Position numbers and translations under genes: made by a program
Shown here: one piece after another, positions 55,961-64,000 of the stretch
Layout of the letters: every line of letters begins with the position of its first letter
Position numbering within the stretch: position 1 is the first letter of the stretch
The notes under the pieces: generated by a model
Database searches by the model: none
Told to the model about the DNA's origin: nothing
Seen by the model: only the letters and a program-made list of their open reading frames with translations
Source of the DNA: Rhodovulum strictum
GTDB taxonomy: Bacteria > Pseudomonadota > Alphaproteobacteria > Rhodobacterales > Rhodobacteraceae
Reading direction: 5' to 3'
Length of the DNA stretch: 64,000 nt
NCBI RefSeq assembly: GCF_009649175.1
Contig: NZ_WJPO01000015.1
Span: 1 to 64,000 of the forward strand

Positions 55961-57364
55961 TCAGGCGAAACCGGAAATCGCCAGATCCGTGGCGCTTGTC
56001 ACCCGGTTCCGCCCGCCCCGCTTGGCCGCGTAAAGCGCCCGATCGGCGGCGTCGAGCGCGCGTTCGAACCCGTCGCTGCGCGAGGTTTCGATTGCGGCGC
56101 AGCCGAAGGAGGCGGTCAGCGGCTTGCCGCCCGCGCCCGGCCGGATCTCGCCCGAGGGCATGATCCGCAATTCTTCCGCAAGGGTATGGCGCAGGATCTC
56201 GGCCAGCGCCTCGGCGCCCGCCAGCGTCGTGTCGGGCAGGACCAGCAGGAATTCCTCTCCGCCCCAGCGACCGGCGATATCCGACACCCGCAGCCGTGCC
56301 GACATCAGCCGGGCGGCGGTTTCCAGCACCCGGTCGCCGACGCCATGGCCCAGCCGGTCGTTCACCGCCTTGAAATGATCGAGGTCGCATATCACCATGG
56401 AAACCGGCCGCCCGCCGCGGCGCGCGGCATTGATTGCCTGACCCGCCATCACCAGCGTCCCACGTCGGTTTGCCAGCCCCGTCAGCGGGTCGATCAGCGA
56501 GGCGCGCTGCAATTCGCGCGACAGCATGCGCCGTTCGCGGTCCAGCCGGTCACGCATCCGGCCCGCCACCAGAACGCCGGTGCAGCAGAACAGGATCATC
56601 GCCTGGGTATAGATTGCGTCCGCTGCGCTGGGGCCGTGATGATCCAGCCGGAATATCACGATGGCCAGCACGGTCGGGACGATGGCGGCCAGCGCCATTT
56701 CCAGGCGCAGGACATGGGTCAGCTTGTCGTCCCGGAACAATGCGCGCAGGGCGGGGCGCCTGGCCTGGGCGATCTGGGCGGCCAGAACCAGGGGCGCCAT
56801 GATCAGCATCGTGAACGGCGACAGCGCCCCGCTCAGCTGACCGAGTCCCATCGCGTAGCCCAGAAAGGCCGTCAGACAGATCATCCCGGCGGCGCCAGCC
56901 AGCACCATCGCCGGCCAGGCCGGGCGGCGGCGACGCAGCGCCAGCGCGCTGGCAAGCGCCAGGATGCCGATGGCTGCGCTTGCATCGAGCGGCACGGCGC
57001 TTTCGGGCTTCGCCATTGCAAGCCAGGCAAGCTCGCCCAGGCCAATGCCACCCGCCAGGATCAGCAGCGCGATCTCGACAGGTCCGCTGCGCGCAAAGGG
57101 CCGCTGCAACAGAAGCGCCAGCGCCAGCGCGGCCAGCGCGGTCAGTGTCAGGGGGTGGATGACCGGCTGGCCGGGGAAGGGGCGGTAAAGCAGCGGCATG
57201 TCGGCGAGAAACCCGACAGCCGGAACCGCCGCCAGCAGGAACGAAAACAACGCCAGCGCCTGCCGTACCTTGGGCGCTGCGCGTACCAGAACGAAACGCG
57301 GGGTGCCGTGCAGCAACTCGTCCTCATCCCATGGCCCTGCCGACGGATGCCAGGTCTCTTTCAT
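55961..57364 (-). CDS. Diguanylate cyclase with membrane sensor region
   Basis: A 467-residue protein. The N-terminal 270 residues contain about eight hydrophobic segments, perhaps a membrane sensor of the MASE type. The C-terminal GGDEF domain (about residues 300-455) has the active site motif GGEEF in RWGGEEFLLVLP. The product-inhibition RxxD site (RVSD) lies five residues before it. It should make cyclic di-GMP. I chose the ATG at 57364 because GGAG is upstream and the peptide before it does not look coding. Confidence 0.9.
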   Translation of the reverse strand: MKETWHPSAGPWDEDELLHGTPRFVLVRAAPKVRQALALFSFLLAAVPAVGFLADMPLLYRPFPGQPVIHPLTLTALAALALALLLQRPFARSGPVEIALLILAGGIGLGELAWLAMAKPESAVPLDASAAIGILALASALALRRRRPAWPAMVLAGAAGMICLTAFLGYAMGLGQLSGALSPFTMLIMAPLVLAAQIAQARRPALRALFRDDKLTHVLRLEMALAAIVPTVLAIVIFRLDHHGPSAADAIYTQAMILFCCTGVLVAGRMRDRLDRERRMLSRELQRASLIDPLTGLANRRGTLVMAGQAINAARRGGRPVSMVICDLDHFKAVNDRLGHGVGDRVLETAARLMSARLRVSDIAGRWGGEEFLLVLPDTTLAGAEALAEILRHTLAEELRIMPSGEIRPGAGGKPLTASFGCAAIETSRSDGFERALDAADRALYAAKRGGRNRVTSATDLAISGFA

Positions 57365-57518
57365 GGGGGTACTCCGTCCTCGTTGCCGCTCGGCCGTGTC
57401 TCGCATCATGGCAAACAAGGGGTTAACGGGGAGTTGACGCTGCCTGCGTTGCATGATCCCGCCGCCCGACCAAAGGCCGGGCCTTGCGCGGCGCGCGGGC
57501 ATCGGGTCAAGTCGCGCC

Positions 57519-58433
57519 ATGGCGGATGGCACGGTCGCATCCGGGGGGCAGCGGCCCCTCGCGGGGATCTTCTGGATGCTGCTGACCGGCGCGAATTTCG
57601 TGGCGGTCACGGCGCTTGTGAAACATGTGGGCGATGCCGTGCCCGCCGCCGAGGCGGCGTTCCTGCGCTATGTGCTGGGGCTGGTCTTCCTTGTGCCGAT
57701 GCTGGGGCCGCTGCTGCGCGCCGGGATCGACCGGCGCGGGCTTGCGCTTTATTCGGGGCGGGGGATCGCGCATGCGCTGGGCGTGATCTGCTGGTTCTAC
57801 GCGATGACCCGCATCCCGATCGCCGAGGTCACGGCGATGAACTATCTCAACCCGGTCTATGTCACGCTCGGAGCCGTTCTGATCCTTGGCGAACGGCTGG
57901 CCGCGCGGCGCATCCTTGCCATCGCGGTGGCCTTTGCGGGCGTTCTGGTCATCCTGCGCCCCGGCTTCCGCGAGCTGTCGGACGGCCATGTTGCTATGCT
58001 GTTCACAGCGCTCTTCTTTGCAGTTTCCTACCTGATGGCCAAGCGACTCAGCGAGCGCGATCCGGCCGCTGTCGTGGTGGCGATGCTGTCGATCACGGTG
58101 ACGCTGGCGCTTGCGCCCTTTGCGCTGGCGGTCTGGGTGACGCCGACGCCCGGGCAACTGTTCTGGCTGTTCCTCGTCGCGCTGTTCGCGACCGCGGGCC
58201 ATTACACGATGACCATGGCCTTTCGCGCCGCGCCGCTGGCCGTGACCCAGCCGGTGAGCTTCCTGCAACTGGTCTGGGCCACACTGGTTGGCTGGCTCGT
58301 CTTCGGCGAGACGGCGGATGGCTGGGTCATCCTTGGCGGCGCGATGATCGTGGGCGCGGTCGTCTTCATCTCGTGGTGCGAGGCGATGCTGAAGCGCCGG
58401 ATCACCCCGCCGCCCGAGGCGACCAGATTCTGA
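57519..58433 (+). CDS. EamA/DMT-family transporter
   Basis: A 304-residue membrane protein of the drug/metabolite transporter superfamily with ten predicted helices in two EamA repeats (about residues 12-140 and 155-290). Typical segments are RYVLGLVFLVPML, PIAEVTAMNYLNPVYV and AVTQPVSFLQLVWATLVGWL. The substrate is unknown. ATG 57519 is chosen because it gives a normal length; an ATG at 57453 is possible. It is divergent from the GGDEF gene. Confidence 0.88.
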   Translation: MADGTVASGGQRPLAGIFWMLLTGANFVAVTALVKHVGDAVPAAEAAFLRYVLGLVFLVPMLGPLLRAGIDRRGLALYSGRGIAHALGVICWFYAMTRIPIAEVTAMNYLNPVYVTLGAVLILGERLAARRILAIAVAFAGVLVILRPGFRELSDGHVAMLFTALFFAVSYLMAKRLSERDPAAVVVAMLSITVTLALAPFALAVWVTPTPGQLFWLFLVALFATAGHYTMTMAFRAAPLAVTQPVSFLQLVWATLVGWLVFGETADGWVILGGAMIVGAVVFISWCEAMLKRRITPPPEATRF

Positions 58434-58473
58434 CGCGCCTTGCCGCGCCGGGTTTGTCGTCTAGCTTCGCGTC

Positions 58474-59040
58474 ATGGACAAAGACCTGACGCTTGGCCAC
58501 CGCACCGGCCTGCCCGACGCGCTGCGGGTGCTTCTGGACGAGCACCCCCGCGACCTGTGGGACAGCCATGCCCGGTTCGGCAGTCTGACCCGGTTCTGGC
58601 TGGAACGCCATCTGATGTTCCGCACGCTGATCGACCGGATCGGGGCCGAAAGCCGCGCGCTTGTCGAGCGCCATGCCGAGCCCGAACAGGCGGTGCGCAA
58701 CACCGCGCGTTATGCGCAATTGCTGCTGACGGAACTGCACGGCCACCACCGGATCGAGGATCTGCACTATTTTCCCCGGCTGCTGGCCGCCGAACCGCGG
58801 CTGGCACGGGGCTTCGACATCCTTGACGGGGATCATCACGCGCTGGACGGGCAGCTTGCGGCGCTGGCGGGCGCCATCAACGGGTTGGTCCGCGCAGCCC
58901 CCGCCGACCGGCGCGACCGGGCCGGGACGCTTGGGGCGACGTTGACGGGGTTCGGCCGCTTCCTCGACCGGCATCTGGTTGACGAGGAGGATCTGGTGGT
59001 GCCGATCCTGCTGAAACATGGCGAGGCGCTGGGCGTCTGA
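58474..59040 (+). CDS. Hemerythrin-like (HHE) domain protein
   Basis: A 188-residue helical protein with histidine and glutamate positions typical of HHE domains: RFWLERHLMFR, LTELHGHHRIEDLHYFPRLL, DGDHHALDGQLAAL and FLDRHLVDEEDLVVPILLKH. These residues can bind a di-iron centre that senses or carries oxygen or nitric oxide. It begins 40 bases after the transporter gene. Whether it has enzyme activity is unknown. Confidence 0.85.
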   Translation: MDKDLTLGHRTGLPDALRVLLDEHPRDLWDSHARFGSLTRFWLERHLMFRTLIDRIGAESRALVERHAEPEQAVRNTARYAQLLLTELHGHHRIEDLHYFPRLLAAEPRLARGFDILDGDHHALDGQLAALAGAINGLVRAAPADRRDRAGTLGATLTGFGRFLDRHLVDEEDLVVPILLKHGEALGV

Positions 59041-59127
59041 ACCGGCCCGGGTTTGATCGGGGTCAAGGACAGCCTGCACACCGGCTTCCTAGGCTCGGGC
59101 CGAAGCACAGGGAACAAGGAGCAGGGA

Positions 59128-59373
59128 ATGTCCCACACGCCGCACGAGCTTGCCGAGGATTTCCCCGACAAGGTGGACCTGATCCACGATCTCAAGATCA
59201 AGGACGCGCATTTCGCGCGGCTCTTCGACGAGTATCACGAGGTCAACGGCGCCGTTCACCGGGCCGAAACCGATATCGAGCCGACCGACGATTTTCACCT
59301 CAACGAGATGCGCAGGAAGCGGATGCATCTCAAGGACGAGATCGCCCGCATCCTGCGCAGTACGGTGGCCTGA
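59128..59373 (+). CDS. YdcH-family (DUF465) protein
   Basis: An 81-residue helical protein. FARLFDEYHEVNGAVHRAET and EMRRKRMHLKDEIARILR are characteristic of the YdcH/DUF465 family of small coiled-coil proteins of unknown function. The ATG at 59128 follows AAGGAGCAGGGA, a strong ribosome binding site. Its stop is 9 bases from the end of converging coxG. Confidence 0.88.
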   Translation: MSHTPHELAEDFPDKVDLIHDLKIKDAHFARLFDEYHEVNGAVHRAETDIEPTDDFHLNEMRRKRMHLKDEIARILRSTVA

Positions 59374-59382
59374 TCCGCCGGA

Positions 59383-59862
59383 TCAACCGGTAGCGGCCTC
59401 GCCCTGGCTTGCCTCGGCGGGGCCTTCCACCGCATTGGCAAAGGTCTCGAAGAACTGGTCGGCCAGCCGGCGCGCCGTGCCATGGATCAGCCGCGATCCA
59501 AGCTGCGCAAGCTTTCCACCCACCTCGGCATGGACCTCGTAGATCAGATCCGTGCCGCCGCCCTCGGCATCCTCCAGCCGCACATCCGCGCGCCCCTTGG
59601 CAAAGCCCGCAACGCCGCCCTTGCCCTCGCCGAGGATGGTATAGCTTTGCCGCTCGACCAGATCAGAAACCGTGACTGCACCGCGAAAGGTCGCCTTGAC
59701 CGGGCCGACCTTCTGCGTGACCACCGCCTCGAACCCGTCCTCGATGCTGCCTTCCAGTTCCTGGCATCCGGGGATGCAGGCTTTCAGCGTGTCCGGGTCG
59801 GTCAGGCGCTCCCACACCGCCGCCCGGTCGGCCGCGATGACGCGGCTGCCCGTGAGTTCCAT
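59383..59862 (-). CDS. CoxG-like SRPBCC-family protein
   Basis: A 159-residue START-like protein resembling carbon monoxide dehydrogenase subunit G. It has the N-terminal MELTGSRVIAADRAAVWERL and the KACIPGCQELE segment, both family hallmarks. It lacks the usual C-terminal membrane anchor region seen in many CoxG proteins. CoxG recruits molybdenum CO dehydrogenase to the membrane, but no cox genes are here. It may serve the unlinked molybdenum hydroxylase or have another lipid-binding role. Confidence 0.85.
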   Translation of the reverse strand: MELTGSRVIAADRAAVWERLTDPDTLKACIPGCQELEGSIEDGFEAVVTQKVGPVKATFRGAVTVSDLVERQSYTILGEGKGGVAGFAKGRADVRLEDAEGGGTDLIYEVHAEVGGKLAQLGSRLIHGTARRLADQFFETFANAVEGPAEASQGEAATG

Positions 59863-59920
59863 GGATTCCTCCCAGTTTTCCCGCCTTCATTTACGGGCCG
59901 GACCGGGCCGCCGTCAAAAC

Positions 59921-61324
59921 CTATTCCGCGACCTCGTAGGGCAGCACGCCCCGCCGGTCGGGATCGACGCTGAGCCGTCGTTCCAGCGGCGGCAGCGCGC
60001 GCTGATGGCAATTGCGGCGTTCGCAGATCCGGCAGGAAATTCCGATCGGCTCGAACGCGGCCGAGTTCGTCAGGTCCAGATCGTCGGCATAGACCATCTG
60101 CCCGGCATGGCGGATCTCGCAGCCCAGACCGACGGCAAAGCGGCGCACCGGCGCGCCCCAGGCGCCGCCCGGCTTGGTGACATCGCGCGCAAGGCTCAGA
60201 TAGCGCACCCCGTCCGGCGTTTCGGCCAGTTGCCGCAGGAACCGCCCCGGCGTCTCGAAGGCGCGATGGACGTTCCACAGCGGACAGGCCCCGCCGAAGC
60301 GCGCGAATTGCAGCCGGGTTGCCGAATGGCGCTTGGTGATCGTGCCCGCCTGATCCACCCGCACGAAGAAGAAGGGCAGCCCCTTGGCGCCGGGCCGTTG
60401 CAGCGTGGACAGCCGATGCGCCACCTGCTCGATCGAGGCGCCGAAGCGGTCGGCCAGCAGTTCCAGATCGTGCCGGGCCTCCTGCGCGGCGTCCAGAAAG
60501 CGGCCATAGGGAAGCAACGCCGCGCCCGCGAAATAATTGGCCATGCCGATCCGGGCAATGTCGCGCGCTTCGGGGCTCTGGAACCGGGCCAGATCCAGCG
60601 TTGCCTCCAGAAGCTTGGATTGTGTCAGAAGTGCAATCTGGTGAAGCAACTGGAACCGCCGTGTCGGCCCGCTCAGGCGCGCCGACAGCGTCAGCGTGCG
60701 GGTGGCCGCATCATAAAGCCGAAGGCCAGGAATATCGCCGGTTTTCAGGGTGATCCCGTTGGCCTCCAGCGCATCGGCGGCCTGCCGTTCGGAATCGTCC
60801 GGGGCTGTCGCGGTGCGCGCGAAACGCTCGGCTGCCCGGTCCACGGCATCTATGTAATTGTCGCAATAATGAAAGAAATCGCGCACCTCTTCCCAGGGCG
60901 ACGGCCCCAGTCCGGCATCCTCGCGCCCCAATGCCTCGTCCAGCGAGGCCAGCCGCTCGTGACTCTGGCGATAGGCGCGGTGCAGTTCCAGAAAGGCCCG
61001 CGCCAGTGCCGGCGCGTTCGATGCGGCCAGCCGCAGATCCGCCAGCGGCGGCGCCAGATCGCCAAAGACCGGATCGGCCAGCGCCTCGCGCATGTCCGAG
61101 ACAAGCCGCTCGTCATCCCCCGACGAAAGCTCGGTCACGTCGAAGCCGAATTCCGAGGCCAGCGCCAGCAATACCGTGGACGAGACCGGGCGGTTGTTGT
61201 TCTCCATCTGGTTCAGATAGGGCAGCGAGATGCCCAGCCGCGCCGCGAAATCCTTCTGGGTCAGGCCCAGCCGCGCGCGCGTCTCGCGCAGTTTCGCTCC
61301 GGCATAGAGCTTGCGATTGGCCAT
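59921..61324 (-). CDS. pccR: ScfR-type regulator of propionyl-CoA carboxylase (PccR)
   Basis: A 467-residue regulator. An N-terminal XRE helix-turn-helix (KLRETRARLGLTQKDFAARL then GISLPYLNQMENNNRPVS, residues 10-50) is followed by an ImmA/IrrE-like region and a C-terminal DUF2083-type domain with conserved cysteines (SCRICERRNCHQR). This domain set is that of short-chain fatty acyl-CoA regulators, of which PccR of Rhodobacter sphaeroides controls pccB by binding TTTGCAAA-type motifs. A TTTGCAAA lies 48 bases upstream of this start, and pccB with similar sites is 1.5 kb away. The ATG at 61324 is chosen before the conserved KLYAGAKLRETR. Confidence 0.9.
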   Translation of the reverse strand: MANRKLYAGAKLRETRARLGLTQKDFAARLGISLPYLNQMENNNRPVSSTVLLALASEFGFDVTELSSGDDERLVSDMREALADPVFGDLAPPLADLRLAASNAPALARAFLELHRAYRQSHERLASLDEALGREDAGLGPSPWEEVRDFFHYCDNYIDAVDRAAERFARTATAPDDSERQAADALEANGITLKTGDIPGLRLYDAATRTLTLSARLSGPTRRFQLLHQIALLTQSKLLEATLDLARFQSPEARDIARIGMANYFAGAALLPYGRFLDAAQEARHDLELLADRFGASIEQVAHRLSTLQRPGAKGLPFFFVRVDQAGTITKRHSATRLQFARFGGACPLWNVHRAFETPGRFLRQLAETPDGVRYLSLARDVTKPGGAWGAPVRRFAVGLGCEIRHAGQMVYADDLDLTNSAAFEPIGISCRICERRNCHQRALPPLERRLSVDPDRRGVLPYEVAE

Positions 61325-61371
61325 GGGCAGTACCCGGTCGGTTTGCGGATTAGCACCGCTTTTCCGTAGCC

Positions 61372-61379
61372 TTTGCAAA
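61372..61379. promoter_or_regulatory. TTTGCAAA site upstream of pccR
   Basis: A perfect palindrome TTTGCAAA located 48 bases before the pccR start, inside the short gap between the MFS gene stop and pccR. Half-like sequences TTTGCGGA (61342) and GACGCAAG (61385) are nearby. It matches the motif reported for PccR binding in R. sphaeroides, so it is a candidate autoregulatory operator. Confidence 0.7.
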
Positions 61380-61399
61380 TCCGCGACGCAAGTCGGGCG

Positions 61400-62623
61400 T
61401 CACATCCCCGGCGGCCCCTCCAGCCGGTCGATCCGGCGGACATATAGCACCGAAACCACCGCCAGAAGCGAGGTTGCCAGCATGATCGCCAGCAGGGGCC
61501 ATGCCCCGCGCCCCGGCACCAGCAGGGCGCCCGCCAGCGCCGACAGCCCCGCACCGCCCCCGATCATGATCGCGCCGCCCAGTCCGCTGGCCGTCCCCGC
61601 CAGATGCGGGCGCACCGACAGCATCCCCGCGGTCGCATTCGGCAGCGTCATGCCGTTGCCCAGCCCGACCAGCACCATCACCCCGAAAAACGCCAGCGGA
61701 TGCCCCAGCCCCAGACCGATCAGCCCCATCGAGATCACCGGCGCCGCCCCCGCGACCAGCGTGCCGTACAGGATCATGCGGTTGATCCCCACCCGCACCG
61801 AATAGCGCCCGGCCAGGAAATTGCCGCCGACATAGCCCAGCGCGACGATGCCGAAATAAAGGCCCAGCGCGGCGGGGTTCAGCCCGAACACCTCGGACCC
61901 GACAAAGGGCGCCCCGCCCAGATAGGCAAAGAACGCCCCCGAGGCGAAACCCGCGGCCAGTGCATAGCCCCAGAACCGGCGCGAGCGGAACAGCACGGGA
62001 TACTGGCGTACCTGTTCCCCCAGGCTTGCCCCGCGCCGCGGCGCGGTCTCGCCCAGATCGGCCCAGGTCAGCACCAGCACCAGCACACCCGCGACCAGCA
62101 GCATCGCGAAACTCGCCTGCCAGCCGAAGGCCTGATCCAGCACCCCGCCGATCACCGGTCCGATCATCGGCACCAGCGCCATGCCCATCGTGACATAGCC
62201 GATCATCGAGGCCGCCCTTGCGTCCTCGACCATGTCGCGCACCACCGCCCGCGACAGCACCATGCCGGTCACGATCACCGCCTGTGCCATGCGGAATGCC
62301 AGGAAGACCGCGGCATTGGGCGCCAGCAGGCAGCCCAGCGTCGCGATCAGGAACAGCCAGATCGACACCAGCAGCACCGGGCGCCGCCCGTAGCGGTCGG
62401 AAATCGGCCCGATCGCCAGTTGCAGCACCGCGTTCATCGCCAGATAGAGCGCCACCGAAAGCTGCATCAGCCGGTAATCCGTGCCGAAATGCGCGGTCAT
62501 GTTGGGCAGCGAGGGCAGGAAGATGTTCATCGACAGCGCCGACAGCCCCGCAAGCAGGATCAGCGTCAGCAGATGCGGGGGCGTCTTGCGGTCCAGAAAC
62601 CGCAGCTCGGGTTCAGGGGGCAT
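61400..62623 (-). CDS. Bcr/CflA-family MFS efflux transporter
   Basis: A 407-residue major facilitator protein with 12 predicted helices. Helix 1 is LSMNIFLPSLPNMTAHFG, the signature loop is AIGPISDRYGRRPVLL, and the segment MIGPVIGGVLDQAFGWQASF is typical of the drug:H+ antiporter-1 Bcr/CflA branch. It is transcribed in the same direction as pccR and lies 75 bases upstream of it, so read-through into pccR is possible. Substrates cannot be predicted. Confidence 0.9.
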   Translation of the reverse strand: MPPEPELRFLDRKTPPHLLTLILLAGLSALSMNIFLPSLPNMTAHFGTDYRLMQLSVALYLAMNAVLQLAIGPISDRYGRRPVLLVSIWLFLIATLGCLLAPNAAVFLAFRMAQAVIVTGMVLSRAVVRDMVEDARAASMIGYVTMGMALVPMIGPVIGGVLDQAFGWQASFAMLLVAGVLVLVLTWADLGETAPRRGASLGEQVRQYPVLFRSRRFWGYALAAGFASGAFFAYLGGAPFVGSEVFGLNPAALGLYFGIVALGYVGGNFLAGRYSVRVGINRMILYGTLVAGAAPVISMGLIGLGLGHPLAFFGVMVLVGLGNGMTLPNATAGMLSVRPHLAGTASGLGGAIMIGGGAGLSALAGALLVPGRGAWPLLAIMLATSLLAVVSVLYVRRIDRLEGPPGM

Positions 62624-62724
62624 GAGGCCCGGTTACCTCGTGCGGCATGGCTTGTCCATTCGGTCAAATTCAGGCTCCGGCGGGATCGCGCCGTCATCGC
62701 GTCGGCCTGCCCGGTCATTACGAC

Positions 62725-62739
62725 TTTGCAGTTTGCAAT
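62725..62739. promoter_or_regulatory. Overlapping TTTGCA-type sites upstream of pccB
   Basis: TTTGCAGTTTGCAAT comprises two partial matches (TTTGCAGT and TTTGCAAT) to the TTTGCAAA motif, 18 bases upstream of the perfect site at 62757. The cluster looks like an extended PccR operator. Confidence 0.55.
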
Positions 62740-62756
62740 CAGGTCTCTGCCAATGG

Positions 62757-62764
62757 TTTGCAAA
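62757..62764. promoter_or_regulatory. TTTGCAAA site upstream of pccB
   Basis: A perfect TTTGCAAA palindrome 75 bases before the pccB start, with TCTGCCAA three bases upstream as a second, imperfect half. Together with the sites at 62725 it forms a likely binding region for the regulator encoded at 59921-61324. Confidence 0.7.
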
Positions 62765-62838
62765 TATTCCGAAAGGTTCTTTTATGTCCCTCGCACCCCC
62801 GTTAGGTTGCCGCAAATTTCCGCAAGGGGCCAGCGCCG

Positions 62839-64000
<1,162 letters not shown>

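Overview
This 64 kb window is G+C-rich chromosomal DNA (roughly two-thirds G+C by eye) from an alphaproteobacterium, most likely of the Rhodobacteraceae (Paracoccus/Rhodobacter-like). The evidence is the set of lineage-typical genes (a DUF2484 protein inside the mur cluster, a DUF6280 protein, a PccR/ScfR-type regulator beside pccB), the mur-ddl-ftsQAZ-lpxC order, and the Rhodobacterales-style intergenic repeats built on a '[29 protein letters not shown]' core. Most of the window is core genome. I see no prophage, CRISPR array or recognisable defence island.

Layout. 1-371: end of an IS5-like insertion sequence cut by the window edge, then AT-richer DNA. 372-5760: small membrane protein, then an RND efflux pump (acrA/acrB-type, minus strand) with a divergent TetR regulator and a palindromic operator between them. 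5761-9237: cobalamin late-pathway operon cobD-cobT-cobS-cobC, preceded by a weak candidate cobalamin riboswitch. 9329-10795: small hypothetical gene and a low-G+C islet with a RipA-like membrane protein. 10796-12909: argD-argF. 13118-17379: hrpB (minus), meaB and a glutamine amidotransferase. 17401-20558: rpmB with clear promoter and terminator, a fumarylacetoacetate hydrolase-family gene, pgm. 20759-23458: a two-gene molybdenum hydroxylase (iorAB-type). 23555-30766: truA, a YcjX/YcjF pair, ileS.

30971-43949 is the division/cell wall cluster: ftsW, murG, murC, an uncharacterised 556-residue gene, a DUF2484 gene, a small membrane gene, murB, ddl, ftsQ, ftsA, ftsZ, lpxC. From the 556-residue gene to murB every junction is an ATGA overlap, so these extra genes are translated as part of the wall operon. 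44077-46599: bamD, recN. 46680-48182: a secreted small protein, a hemolysin III-family protein, REP-like repeats and tRNA-Cys. 48339-51490: pcm, tolC, an uncharacterised protein and a DUF6280 protein. 51798-55950: ygfZ, an ABC exporter with a tyrosine phosphatase, yebC. 55961-59862: GGDEF protein, DMT transporter, hemerythrin-like protein, YdcH, CoxG. 59921-64000: the pccR regulator, a Bcr/CflA efflux protein, and pccB (cut by the right edge), with TTTGCAAA-type sites upstream of both pccR and pccB.

Most notable points for follow-up: the uncharacterised gene embedded in the mur operon; an ileS whose editing-domain segment (about 28490-28806) has clearly lower G+C than the rest of the gene; overlapping alternative hairpins with a T tract between ftsA and ftsZ; a roughly 210-residue Glu/Arg helix inserted in a YcjF-family protein; and a two-size family of repeats of which three copies sit exactly between convergent genes. 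All family assignments are from sequence reading and memory; no database search was run.
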